This document shows positions 1 to 10,410 of a stretch of DNA of 17,500 bases, in pieces. Position numbers and translations under genes: made by a program. The stretch is from Stramonita haemastoma. Taxonomy: Eukaryota > Mollusca > Gastropoda > Neogastropoda > Muricidae. The notes under the pieces were generated by a model. It did no database searches. It was not told the origin of the DNA and saw only the letters and a list, made by a program, of their open reading frames with translations. The stretch lies in the NCBI GenBank assembly GCA_030674155.1, contig CM060317.1, positions 90,675,655-90,693,154 on the forward strand, written 5' to 3'. The stretch's first letter is position 1. Each line of letters begins with the position of its first letter.

Positions 1-149
1 TAGCCATGTCACACCTGAACATGTTCTGGAGAAGAGCAGGAAAGCTTTCAGTCATGACGCCATAGCCATGTCACACCTGAACATGTTCTGCAGAAGAGCA
101 GAAAAGCTTTCAGTCATGACGCCATAGCCATGTCACACCTGAACATGTT
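1..149. repeat. 62-bp tandem repeat, truncated by window edge
   Basis: The motif tagccatgtcacacctgaac starts at 1, 63 and 125, giving an exact 62-bp period and about 2.4 visible units. The first two units differ at only a few bases (for example ctggag versus ctgcag). The third unit breaks off after gaacatgtt at 149. The array probably continues to the left of the window. Although the period is also 62 bp, the sequence is unrelated to the array at 5663-6085. Confidence 0.95.
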
Positions 150-1298
<1,149 letters not shown>

Positions 1299-1539
1299 CC
1301 GCGTCATTGTCAATCGCTCTGCCTCTGCCTCATAAAGAGAAAACCTTGTTGGCTGCTCATAGATTGCAAGCGCATTAGGCAGTTTTGGTGTTGGTTTGTT
1401 GTTGGTGTTTTTGTCCTTTTTGGGGGGGAGGGGGTAAACAAAGAAACGACCAATATTTACCTCCTCCTTTGTACATTGCCCTTTTGGCATGCATTTTTTG
1501 TCAAACTGTGCCAATCCTACTGCGGTAAAAAGAAAAAAA
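1299..1539. other. Unique spacer
   Basis: Short non-repetitive stretch with G-rich (1419-1434) and A-rich patches. No feature recognised. Confidence 0.6.
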
Positions 1540-1735
1540 AGATCAAAAGAGAGCAGTGTATACTTGTAGCATGTACACATCATCACATGCTTTTTCCGAA
1601 GAAAAAGATATAAAAAAAAAGAGAGCAGTGTATATTTGTAGCATGTACACATCAACACATGCTTTTTCCGAAGAAAAAGTAAAAAAAGAGAGCAATGTAT
1701 ATTTGTAGCACGTATACATCACCACATGATTTTGC
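1540..1735. repeat. Tandem repeat of about 72/67 bp, three units
   Basis: Units begin with an A-rich run followed by gagcagtgtat at 1551 and 1623, and gagcaatgtat at 1690. Spacing is 72 and then 67 bp, the difference lying in the length of the A-run. The first two full units carry two local inverted repeats: gcatgt pairing with acatgc, and ctttttc pairing with gaaaaag across a CGAA loop. The third unit has lost the second hairpin. No coding function is apparent. Confidence 0.9.
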
Positions 1736-1888
1736 TCAACTTCGTTTTCCTTTGCTGCAGTGCTGCTGCTGTCATCCCACACCATGTTCTGCTGTTGTTC
1801 TGGAATCTACAGAGATAAAAAGAAAAGATGTCATATTCAGTTGCTTTTTCTGCCTCCTCTGCTGTCATCATTCCCTCTTCCCTCTGCC

Positions 1889-2030
1889 TGGCACGATGCA
1901 CTGCCAGATGCACGTTGTTCGGCAAGACAGAGGATCTGGTGACGTCATCCTTTCTTCCCCCTGACTGGCACGATGCACTGCCAGATGCACGTTGTCCTGG
2001 AAGACAGTTAATCTGGTGACGTCACCCTGC
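1889..2030. repeat. 77-bp duplication carrying CRE-like sites
   Basis: The motif tggcacgatgcactgccag begins at 1889 and 1966, a 77-bp period. Both copies continue through gatgcacgttgt, a gacag-containing stretch and tctggtgacgtca. Each copy therefore carries one TGACGTCA octamer (1940-1947 and 2017-2024) and one small inverted repeat, ctggca/tgccag. Copies differ by scattered substitutions. Confidence 0.85.
1940..2024. promoter_or_regulatory. Two CRE-like octamers, 77 bp apart
   Basis: TGACGTCA occurs at 1940-1947 and again at 2017-2024, conserved in both copies of the 77-bp duplication. Duplication alone explains the pair. A regulatory role would need chromatin or expression evidence; no promoter is recognisable beside them. 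Confidence 0.25.
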
Positions 2031-2095
2031 TCTGCCCTAGTTTTCCTGTCTTGACCTTAATTTGTTGCTGGGTCAGGTCAGGGCTTCCTGCCCTG

Positions 2096-2423
2096 CCAAC
2101 GATACAGCCTATTACTTGTATTCCCTGCTGCCTGGTCATTTCAGAACAACGCCTTTATCCAACGATACAGCGGCAGTACAGTCTAGTGCTACCTGTTGCC
2201 TGGTCATTTCAGAACAACGCCTTTATCCAACGATACAGCGGCAGTACAGTCTAGCGCTACCTGTTGCCTGGTCATTTCAGAACAACGCCTTCATGCCTAT
2301 CTCAAGACTCAGGAATACTTTAATGTCTCAACGAGAGAAATCGGTCACATGGCAGCCAACGAAACAGCGTATTACTTGAATTACCTGTTGCCTGGTCATT
2401 TTAGAACGAAGCGAAGCCTTCAT
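2096..2423. repeat. 63-68 bp tandem repeat, about 4.5 units with an insertion
   Basis: The motif ccaacgatacag occurs at 2096, 2159 and 2227, and in variant form (ccaacgaaacag) at 2356. Each is followed by ctgcctggtcatttcagaac or a close variant and then an aacgcctt-type segment. The fourth unit is interrupted by about 50 bp of unrelated sequence (roughly 2296-2350). Outer units (first and last) share tattactt, while the middle two share a gcggcagtacagtctag segment. The middle units are therefore probably the younger duplication. Confidence 0.88.
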
Positions 2424-2467
2424 GCTATTTGTCACAGGGTAGTCATGTCGGGTTGTCTAGTCTGGTG

Positions 2468-2562
2468 ACTATTGGTATCCTTATAAACTATTGGTATCCT
2501 TATAAACTATTGGTATCCTTATAAACTATTGGTATCCTTATAAACTATTGGTATTCTGATAA
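2468..2562. repeat. 19-bp tandem repeat, five units
   Basis: The unit actattggtatccttataa starts at 2468, 2487, 2506, 2525 and 2544. The first four copies are identical. The fifth has two changes, giving gtattctgataa. Confidence 0.97.
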
Positions 2563-3045
2563 GCTACTTCCACTTTTTACGTGGACAAGATCAGACTTTG
2601 CAGCACATTGTTACTGATAGACACAGAACCCAGCACACCTATCCTATCATTCTTCAAGTTGGTTTTTCCAGGGTTTTTTTTTCACCTGTCTCCGTGTAAT
2701 CTGACTGCTGCCTGCCAGGTTCAAGGGAAAATCCCAGCCCAAAGTCTGGCAGGGAGAGGGGAAGGTTCTGCCAGATTGTATCTGCCATTGTTGACGGCAT
2801 GACAAATCAAGTGGCTGTCAAATCACTTAGATATGAAGGGGTGTTTTCAGTTCGTACCCTCTGGCAAGAACAAAAGCTTTATCAGTTGCTGATGTAAGCA
2901 AAGTGCCAGGGCCTGTAGTAAAAAGCCATAGTGTTGAAATGCTGTGCTGACACTGTCTTCATCCATGACAAACTCTTCACATAAACACTTGTACTTTCCA
3001 ATGATAAAAGACAACATGTTCTGCGATGCTGCTGTGTTACTGCCT
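2563..3045. other. Unique sequence, nothing recognised
   Basis: Mixed-composition sequence with short open frames that show no conserved domain, start context or codon pattern. No inverted or direct repeat longer than a few bases was noticed. Confidence 0.55.
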
Positions 3046-3237
3046 GTATGGCGAGGTACCTGGAAACAGTCCTACACACAAACTCCTCATCCACAGTGTT
3101 CTTACGGGTACGTGAAAACAAACTCCTCATCCACAGTGTTCTTACGGGTACCTGAAAACAAACTCCTCATCCAGAGTGTATTTACAGTACCTGAAAACAA
3201 ACTCCTCATCTGGAGTGTTCTTACGGGTACCTGAACA
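3046..3237. repeat. 40-bp tandem repeat, about 4.5 units
   Basis: The motif aactcctcat begins at 3081, 3121, 3161 and 3200 (period 40, 40, 39). Each unit carries a cagtgttcttacgggtacctg-like end, with the third unit deviating (gtatttacagtacctg). A partial unit, ggtacctggaaaca, precedes the first full one at 3055. Frames crossing it are repeat translations, not genes. Confidence 0.93.
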
Positions 3238-3537
3238 TTAACAGGTAAAGGTAAAGGTGTCCCATAACTTATGTGGTCGTAGGGGAGCCAGGCATTAGAG
3301 ATCTCAGCTTCTATAGGGGCCAGCATATTAAGAGAGGCGCCCGTCTCCTCTCCTTCGCTGCTTTACCTTCCATGACTCTAAAAAGGGCAGGTACCCATTT
3401 ACAGCTGGGTGAGCTGGGGGACTGTAATGAAGCCAAGTCGCGCAATTGGTCACCTATCCAATCAGTAACCACGCTCGAAGCTGCTTAATCTTAGCTTGGG
3501 GAAAGCAGCACTCTGACCACTGAGCTATCCCGTCTCC
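3238..3537 (-). mobile_element. tRNA-derived SINE with TTTACC tail
   Basis: Read on the minus strand, the element begins near 3537 with ggagacgggatagctcagtg. This contains a perfect RNA polymerase III A box, TAGCTCAGTGG (plus 3517-3527). A degenerate B box, gcttcgagcgt, lies 36 bases further on (plus 3471-3481). A body of roughly 220 bp follows, including a ctgtaaatgggtacctg segment. The element ends near 3240 in two TTTACC repeats followed by tgtt. A tRNA-like head, an unrelated body and a simple-repeat tail are the hallmark layout of SINEs copied by a partner LINE. No clear target-site duplication was found. It is unrelated in sequence to the family at 5262. Confidence 0.75.
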
Positions 3538-4016
3538 ATCTAAAATGTTATGCCTATCATGAAGAGAAAAAATCTAATCAAAGTTTTATGCTGAATAAAA
3601 GATAGATACACAATTTCAAAAACAAGAATTGTTTGCTCTTTAAGAAGAAATGGACTATGTCCTTTTTGATTCCAGTGCAATATTGCGTAAGATTTTTTCT
3701 CCTGATGCAGACAACAAGCCATCGCATGTGCTTTTGGTGTTTACAATCAGCGCTGCAAAAAACTGATTTTTTTAAACAGTTTCTTTTAATGATTAGTAAG
3801 TTGCCACGTATTTTCAACTTTATTTTCTTGCTTTCACAGTGGTTCATTTTATTTGAAAAGAAGTACAGGGGCCTGGATTCTTCCCCTGACAACCCATTCT
3901 TTTTTTCTTTCTTTTTTTTGTTCCTCAAGATTTACAAATGGTGAGATTTTGCAAATGTGAGGGATTGGGATTTCGGGCCTAAGGCAGAAACACGACACTA
4001 GTGAGCACGCGGTTGT
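3538..4016. other. AT-rich unique sequence
   Basis: T- and A-rich stretch with poly-T runs (for example near 3899-3920). Short frames in both directions are low in complexity and show no domain. No feature supported. Confidence 0.55.
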
Positions 4017-4268
4017 TGAATTTTGTCATCCGTTCCTGCTGGCTCGCTATGGCCTACTTTTCCTATTGGTGGAACAGGTTTTTAACGTATGCATTAGGTA
4101 CTCTGCGTGCATTCGCATACGGAACTTCGGTTTATAGTCTCCTTCAAAGGACTTTAGCGGGAGTGGAGTCAGTACTGACGTTATTTCCAGGGGGAGGAAA
4201 CCCTAGGTCAGGTGCCTCGATTGTCACTCGAACCCAGGACTTTTGGTTGAGAGCTGAACGTTCTAACC
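4017..4268 (-). mobile_element. SINE family 1, copy A
   Basis: On the minus strand the element shows ggttagaacgttcagctctc and then a good B box, GGTTCGAGTGA (plus 4224-4234). Next come a ctggaaataacgtcagtactg segment and ggagactataaaccgaag. The 3' end is gtaggccatagcg...ggaacggatgacaaaatt. The middle and end match copy B at 5262-5503 segment by segment. The 5' tip is cut or degraded: the A box is no longer recognisable and C-rich sequence (plus 4269-4280) replaces it. Confidence 0.68.
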
Positions 4269-4434
4269 CCCCTCCCCCCAAACCCAGTATGAAAGCAGTT
4301 CAAAGGGGAAGTGCAGACTGATGGAGAGGAAGACAGGCATGCCCTCTTTCTAAAGGTGCCAACAGACGTTACAGAAAAAGCCTAAGGAAATCAAGGAGCT
4401 GACCGACAGATAGGAGGGAGTGCCACTACAGATG

Positions 4435-4470
<36 letters not shown>

Positions 4471-5261
4471 GACTGCCCTTGAACATCTGGGGATCGTAGA
4501 CCACAAAACCATCCTAGAGGATAATGGCTGCTATTGCTATAACACCGGGCTCTGCAGACGAGGCCAGAGGGAAAAGAAGAGGCATCACCGTTTTGATAAA
4601 AAAAAAGTCATGAGAAAAAAGACTGTAAAGCAAATAAATGGGCATGGAACTGAAAACGATGTGTGCAGATTCTCACATGCAGAGCATTATGGATCGTTAA
4701 CTAGGTTAGCTCAAAAGAGAGCCCCAAAGTAGAATTATGAATTATTTATTACATTCTGATATTTTCAGCAAGTCTTGTTGGAACAGATTTATACGAAACC
4801 TTAGATAAACACAGTACCACAAAAATGCAAGCAGGCTGAAGAGATTTCTCAGCTAGAAGTCCCTTGTAGCTGGAGACAGGACCGTCAGATCTAGAGACGG
4901 CACACGTGTCTGTCTTCATATTATAAATTTGCAGGGCGAAAAAGGACTTCTTTATTAGTTTCTTTCTGACTTACAAACTGACTTTCTAAGTGCTGTTTCT
5001 GATTAGTTTGAACGTTGCAAAAGAGATGACACACAGCTACTGGTACACTTGTCGTCAGGGATACACTTGTTTTCCTGCCTTTTATGACTGCCATGTTTAG
5101 TATAAAGTTTGTAATAGTGTAATTTCACTGTCACTAGAAAATTAATCGGATAAGTATGGTAGAACGTCACTGTCAATTACACTTTCCTTAATGCAGACTA
5201 ACTGTGTGAAGCACTTGCCGCTGTTTCCACAGCCCCTGCCGTCTGCAACGCTGGGGATGAG
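4269..5261. other. Unique sequence with one short microsatellite
   Basis: Apart from the TCTG repeat at 4436-4471 I see no gene, RNA or mobile element. The base composition is mildly AT-rich with several A-runs, and long frames are absent. Confidence 0.55.
4436..4471. repeat. (TCTG)n microsatellite
   Basis: About nine uninterrupted TCTG tetramers, ending in gactgccc. Confidence 0.97.
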
Positions 5262-5503
5262 GGGAACGGGTGGCCTGGTGGTTAGAGCGCTACTCTCGAG
5301 ATCTGACGGCCCAGGTTCGAGCCACCACTGAGATGCCCGTTCAACGGGACTTTCCCCTGGAGTTAACACCAGTGCTGACTTCACTCCCCGAAAGTCTGGA
5401 TGGGACTATAAACCGAGGTCCTGTGTGCGAACGTACGCACATTTTGCCACACCTTTCGGTAGAGTAGGTCATAGTATGCTTGTGAGAACGGATGACAACA
5501 TTT
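5262..5503 (+). mobile_element. SINE family 1, copy B (best preserved)
   Basis: The tRNA-like head reads ggtggcctggtggttagagc. The A-box region is tggcctggtgg (5271-5281, one departure from TRGYNNARNNG), and the B box GGTTCGAGCCA at 5314-5324 is perfect. The body continues with cggg-actttcccctggagtt, a cttcactcccc segment, ggatgggactataaaccgag, gcacattttgccacacc and a conserved end gtaggtcatag...gaacggatgacaaca. The same blocks in the same order occur at 4017-4268 (minus), 8480-8930 and 11785-12085, which defines the family. It has no coding capacity and would depend on a LINE elsewhere. No clear target-site duplication is visible. Confidence 0.78.
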
Positions 5504-5662
5504 ACAAAACTGTATGCGCAGGGAGACTGAATGAAAAAATATACGAGTGCTTTTTCATTTATATTCGAAAGAAAAGAATAAGAAAAAAAAGTTGAAATAA
5601 AACGATTCATTCATAATTTTGCAAAGTCTGACGATCGTGTCAAAAGATGAAACCTAGCCTAT

Positions 5663-6085
5663 CCAGAAAGCTGTTCAGAGATAGCATACCTGTGGTGGCT
5701 ATGGACTCTCCCACACCTGGGCAGAAAGCTGTTCAGAGATAGCATACCTGTGGTGGCTATGGACTTTCCCACACCTAGCTAGGCAGAGAGCTGTTCAGAG
5801 ATAGCATACCTGTGGTGGGAATGGACTCTCCCACACCTAGCTAGGCAGAGAGCTGTTCAGAGATAGCATACCTGTGGTGGGAATGGACTCTCCCACACCT
5901 AGCTAGGCAGAGAGCTGTTCAGAGATAGCATACCTGTGGTGGGAATGGACTCTCCCACACCTAGCTAGGCAGAGAGCTGTTCAGAGATAGCATACCTGTG
6001 GTGGGAATGGACTCTCCCACACCTAGCTAGGCAGAGAGCTGTTCAGAGATAGCATACCTGTGGTGGGAATGGACTCTCCCACACC
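5663..6085. repeat. 62-bp minisatellite, seven units
   Basis: The motif ctgttcagagatagcatacc starts at 5671, 5729, 5791, 5853, 5915, 5977 and 6039. The first interval is 58 bp and the rest are exactly 62. The last four units are essentially identical; the first two carry ggctatgg instead of gggaatgg and lack ctagctag. Each of the later units has the inverted repeat gtggga/tcccac and the palindrome cctagctagg. The right edge runs without a gap into a minus-strand tRNA-like head at 6063-6122. Confidence 0.96.
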
Positions 6086-6122
6086 CTGCCGACAGTGCAC
6101 TGTGCTAACCACTAGGCCCAGG
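6063..6122 (-). mobile_element. tRNA-like SINE head abutting the 62-bp array
   Basis: On the minus strand, gggcctagtggttagcacag contains the A-box-like TAGTGGTTAGC (plus 6104-6114). About 22 bases later comes an arm with stem GTGGGA/TCCCAC (plus 6063-6082), followed by accacagg. The layout resembles the D-arm and T-arm of a tRNA-derived SINE, and cctagtggttag matches the head of family 1. The spacing is shorter than in a normal tRNA and the loop lacks the TTCGA of a standard B box. This is a decayed head rather than a tRNA gene. Confidence 0.5.
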
Positions 6123-6339
6123 CTGTCAGGAACCATTTTGTGGAGTTGGTATGGCAGATAACCACAGCAAAATGGCTGCTGTCGTTAATCACACACGATG
6201 AAATGTCGGCATCCATCATTCCTAAGTCATAACACCGTTTCCTGAAACTGGCAGATTCGTTGCGGAGTTTCTGTTGAGAATTAGTCTATTACACGTATAT
6301 CACTCTAGCGTGATGTTTTATGTCTGCAGACAAACAGAA
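6123..6339. other. Unique spacer
   Basis: No repeat or gene recognised in this short interval. Confidence 0.5.
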
Positions 6340-6359
6340 GACCAACTTCTCAGACGACA

Positions 6360-6501
6360 AACGCACAAACACTCGCGTACTTGCACACATACACACATGT
6401 ACATATGAAGAGGGCGCACTTGCGGTCGCGTATGCATACACACACATGGACGCACGCGTGCACGTACACACACATAAACACAAACACACACAACCACACA
6501 A

Positions 6502-6586
<85 letters not shown>

Positions 6587-6622
6587 ATACATACACACAC
6601 ACACACACTCATACACACATTT
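6360..6622. repeat. CA-rich tract with long (CA)n core
   Basis: An imperfect CA/TACA-rich lead-in (6360-6502) passes into a pure CA run of about 82 bp (6503-6585) and then degenerate CA to about 6620. It contains short acgcacgcgtgcacgtac segments (near 6450) that could adopt Z-DNA. Translated frames of alternating His/Thr or Cys/Val are artefacts. Confidence 0.95.
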
Positions 6623-6749
6623 TTCAAATAAGCAATTCGGGTTATCAAAAATCAAAAATAAAAGAAAATAAGCAGCAGCTAGCTTCCATTAGAAATAAAC
6701 TGAAACCCGCTATCTGCAACTGAAGTCTGATTCAGCAAATTCCATATAC

Positions 6750-7200
<451 letters not shown>

Positions 7201-7204
7201 CGCT

Positions 7205-7270
7205 CCCACGTGTGTGCGAGCGTGCTTGCGTGCGCGTGTGTGTGAACATGTGCGCGCACGTGCATGAGCT
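7205..7270. repeat. Alternating purine-pyrimidine TG/CG tract
   Basis: Sequence of the type gtgtgtgcgagcgtgcttgc through gtgcgcgcacgtgcatgag. It is mostly alternating, with gcgcgcac in the centre, and is a Z-DNA-prone tract directly beside the polypyrimidine block. Confidence 0.6.
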
Positions 7271-7394
7271 CGTTCCTCCTCCTTCCTACCCTTCTCTGCC
7301 ATTGTCTCTAGATAAAAGATACAAGGTTTACTTCAGCCCCCTACCCCCTCTTCTCCCTCTCCCTACTCTCTCTCTCTGTCTCTCTGTGTCATGT

Positions 7395-7458
7395 ACACAC
7401 ACACACACACAAACACACACACATATGCTCAGCCACACACACGCACGCACGCACGCTT
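7395..7458. repeat. Interrupted CA and GCAC microsatellite
   Basis: Two CA runs separated by catatgctcagc (7396-7441), then CGCA tetramers to about 7456. Confidence 0.9.
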
Positions 7459-7648
7459 AGACATGCGCGTGCTGGTTGCTTGTGTACGCATATGGGCGTA
7501 CATGAACACGGATGTGTGTGTTTTTTTTCTTAATTCCTTTACTTCAAGAATAATGGAATTAGCACTCATATGATTTTTTATATCCAGTTCCTGTGTGTAT
7601 GCAGGTTTGTAAATGTTGCGTGTGAGTGGGTGTGTACGCGTGCGGGCG

Positions 7649-7992
7649 TGTGTGTATGATAGGAAGACGTTGATTTATGTGTCAGTCTATCAGTGAAAGA
7701 ACATAACCTTTAAGGTGTGTATGATAGGAAGACATTGATTCAGGTGTCAGTCAGTCTATTGGAGGACATTGATTCAGGTGTCAGTCAGTCTATAGAAGGA
7801 CATTGATTCAGGTGTCAGTCAGTTTATCAGTGAAAGCATATAACCTTTAAGGTATGTATGATAGGAAGACATTGATTCAGGTGTCAGTCAGTCTATCAGT
7901 GAAAGCATATAACCTTTAAGGTGTGTATGATAGGAAGACATTGATTCAGGTGTCAGTCAGTCTATCAGTGAAAGAAAAGAACCTTTAAGGTG
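7649..7992. repeat. 65-69 bp minisatellite with two 34-bp short units
   Basis: The full unit reads from gtatgataggaagacattga through gtgtcagtcagtctatcagtg to aacctttaaggt. Full units start near 7654, 7719 (unit interrupted), 7852 and 7921. Within the second unit the segment ggaggacattgattcaggtg and its relative at 7795 repeat every 34 bp without the aacctttaagg half. The array is therefore full, head-only, head-only, full, full. The first unit lacks one gtca and is 65 bp. Confidence 0.92.
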
Positions 7993-8479
7993 TCTGTGTT
8001 TGCTTTGCTAAGTGAGGCCCGGCTGTCCTGACTAACCTAATTACATATACCACAGTTGAAACTGTTAGCCTGGTGTCTGAAAGAAACTGGATAGTCACCT
8101 ATCTGAAATGGAAAACATGGCCCCACGGTAGATAGGTAAAGGTAAAAAGCCAAAGATAGAGAGAAGGCAAAAGAGAAAAACATATTCAAAGAAAATGGAT
8201 TGAGAACAGTAACAACAGGCAGTTTTCTAAGATGCCGTCTCTATGTGTAGAGCTATTTTCTGTTATTGCCATGTCCAACTTACATGCTGAAAACATTAAT
8301 TAAAAACAAACATTTTGTACTGTTGCTACATGTAAGCATGACAATAAGGATAATCACGATCATTAGCCTAAAAAAATGTTTCTCACTGGAAATGAGACAG
8401 CAATGACCTATTCCTTTACATCAATGATGTCTGTGGGTATAACAGACAGGAAAAGGCAGCAGTTGATTCCAAAGGGGTG
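7993..8479. other. Unique sequence, nothing recognised
   Basis: No defended coding frame. A short ggtaaaggtaaaaag at 8136-8150 resembles the SINE tail seen at 3243-3257, but no element body is recognisable beside it. Confidence 0.5.
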
Positions 8480-8930
8480 GAGATGGCAGATTAGTGATTA
8501 GGGCACTGTGCTTGCCAGTTGACGGCCGGGTTCGAGCCACCACCAAGACACCCGTTCAAGGGGATTTTCCCCTGGAGTTAACAACAGTACTGACTCCACT
8601 CCCCCAAAAGACCTTCAGATGAGACTATATATTTAGGAAAATTAATGAGCATTTATTTTACGTTTGCAATCTTGACTGGGTTTTTTTTCCATCAATTTTA
8701 TGCAACATCTTTTTTATTCCCATATTTTTGGTCGTGTTTTTCTATAATTATGTCGATAGAAACAGGGGTGCCAAGCAGTTAAAGAAACAGCTTCCAGCTA
8801 GGTTTTGACAAGGTTTGCGCTGTGAACGGGCGTAATCAATATAGTGACGACAACAACAAGAACAAACCATTTTGCCACACCACATTTACGTCATCTATAC
8901 CACTAGCAATACCTCGCCTACTCTTCTGTG
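8480..8930 (+). mobile_element. SINE family 1, copy C, interrupted
   Basis: The head has a weakened A box (near 8484-8494) and a perfect B box GGTTCGAGCCA at 8529-8539. It is followed by acacccgttcaaggggattt, cccctggagttaac, actgactccactccccc and gatgagactata. At about 8628 the match to copy B stops and about 236 bp of AT-rich sequence intervenes. At 8864 aaacc-attttgccacacc, the next block of the family, resumes. Compared with copy B, about 25 bases between aaacc and attttgcc are missing. The right end is diffuse and fades near 8930. Confidence 0.66.
8628..8863 (+). repeat. AT-rich module inside SINE copy C
   Basis: Inserted between the gagactata block and the attttgccacacc block of SINE family 1. 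A relative occurs at 12505-12705. Shared landmarks in the same order are: ttaggaa/ttaggta, ttttac-tttgca, tga-tgggttttt/actgagttttt, gtcgatagaaa/gttgatagaaa, gacaaggtttgc/gaccaggtttgc and acgacaa-agaac. No target-site duplication or terminal inverted repeat was seen. It may be a separate small insertion or an alternative middle segment of the SINE. Confidence 0.58.
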
Positions 8931-8969
8931 CCAGAGGGCACGGACTGATTTGAGCACAGGCTTTCAATT

Positions 8970-9176
8970 AATTAAGTCTGTAAGCCCTTGACACCTTGGT
9001 TTAGTCTTCAAACGAAGCGGTCACCGAGGACTGAATTGAGTGATGCTATTCTAGAGGAGGGAGGAAGGACATTGGGATACCAACAGTCAAACAAACAAGT
9101 AGACAGGTAGCGGAGATTTGAACGATGCCCACAGACTACCCTCAGATCCCGAAGTCGACGCTCTGAACACTAGGCC
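8970..9176 (-). mobile_element. SINE family 1, copy F (diverged)
   Basis: The minus strand reads aaggcctagtgttcagagcg for the head (A box weak). The B box is GTTCAAATCTC (plus 9113-9123). Further on, actaaaccaaggtgtcaagg matches the family block actataaaccgaggtcctg. A tcactcaattcagtcc segment stands in for cttcactcccc. The end block with gtaggtcatag is not recognisable. The assignment rests on block order and is tentative. Confidence 0.42.
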
Positions 9177-9493
<317 letters not shown>

Positions 9494-9643
9494 AGCTAAG
9501 GGAAAACAGTGTTGTTTAATCAGTCACCTACAGTCCTGTTTAAGTTCTCCCACCTCTGTTTTTCTAGGGACCCCCATCCCTCCCCTCTCTTTTCCACCTA
9601 ACAGGAAAATGTATGGACATGTCCATTTTCCAAATGCTCCTTC

Positions 9644-10312
9644 TTTGTATCTTGTGTGTTAACTGTATCTACCATTTTGAGTATTACACAAGTTAAAAAC
9701 AATGATAGGGTACTCTGAGGTATTTTGTGTGTTAACTGTATCTACCATTTTGAGTATTACACAAGTTAAAAACAATGATAGGGTACTCTGTGTGAGGTAT
9801 TTTGTGTGTTAAAACTGTATCTACCATTTTGAGTATTACACAAGTTAAAAACAATGATAGGGTACTCTGTGTGAGGTATTTTGTGTGTTAAAACTGTATC
9901 TACCATTTTGAGTATTACACAAGTTAAAAACAATGATAGGGTACTCTGTGTGAGGTATTTTGTGTGTTAAAACTGTATCTACCATTTTGAGTATTACACA
10001 AGTTAAAAACAATGATAGGGTACTCTGTGTGAGGTATTTTGTGTGTTAAAACTGTATCTACCATTTTGAGTATTACACAAGTTAAAAACAATGATAGGGT
10101 ACTCTGTGTGAGGTATTTTGTGTGTTAAAACTGTATCTACCATTTTGAGTATTACACAAGTTAAAAATAATGATAGGGTACTCTGTGTGAGGTATTTTGT
10201 GTGTTAAAACTGTATCTGCCATTTTGAGTATGACACAAGTTTTAAAAGAATGGAAGAGTACTCTGTTTGAGGTGTCTTGTGTGTTAACTGTATCGACCAT
10301 TTTGAGTACAAC
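9644..10312. repeat. 79-bp minisatellite, nine units
   Basis: The marker gtgtgttaa begins near 9654, 9727, 9804, 9883, 9962, 10041, 10120, 10199 and 10279. The six central intervals are 77-80 bp, mostly exactly 79. Each unit continues with actgtatctaccattttgag, tattacacaagttaaaaaca and atgatagggtactctgtgtg. Central units are nearly identical, the first two lack several bases (73 and 77 bp), and the last two have many substitutions. The gradient from clean centre to diverged edge is the usual mark of unequal exchange or replication slippage. Because 79 is not a multiple of 3, the 91-codon minus-strand frame cannot be a repeated protein domain. Confidence 0.97.
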
Positions 10313-10399
10313 CCTTAAGCCGCAGTGGCAATGGTAAAGAAAAAAAAAAAGAAACACATCTAGCCCAAGGGCGCTATTGTTCTTAAAAGCATGGTGGAG

Positions 10400-10410
10400 T
10401 GGCTTAAGCA
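10400..10410 (+). other. A-box-like sequence at array boundary
   Basis: The sequence tggcttaagca, preceded by gtggag, resembles the D-arm of leucine or serine tRNAs and matches TRGYNNARNNG at 10 of 11 positions. It lies immediately before the first unit of the 37-bp array. No B box follows at normal distance, so it may be coincidence or a relic SINE head. Confidence 0.25.

Noticed and set aside
3243..3257. Telomere-like repeat (TTTACC on the minus strand)
   Set aside because: Only two units, the sequence differs from the animal TTAGGG repeat, and it sits at the 3' end of a SINE, where tail repeats are expected.
5271..5330. Functional tRNA gene in the head of SINE copy B
   Set aside because: Although the B box is perfect, no acceptor stem closes the cloverleaf and the sequence continues into a SINE body shared with other copies.
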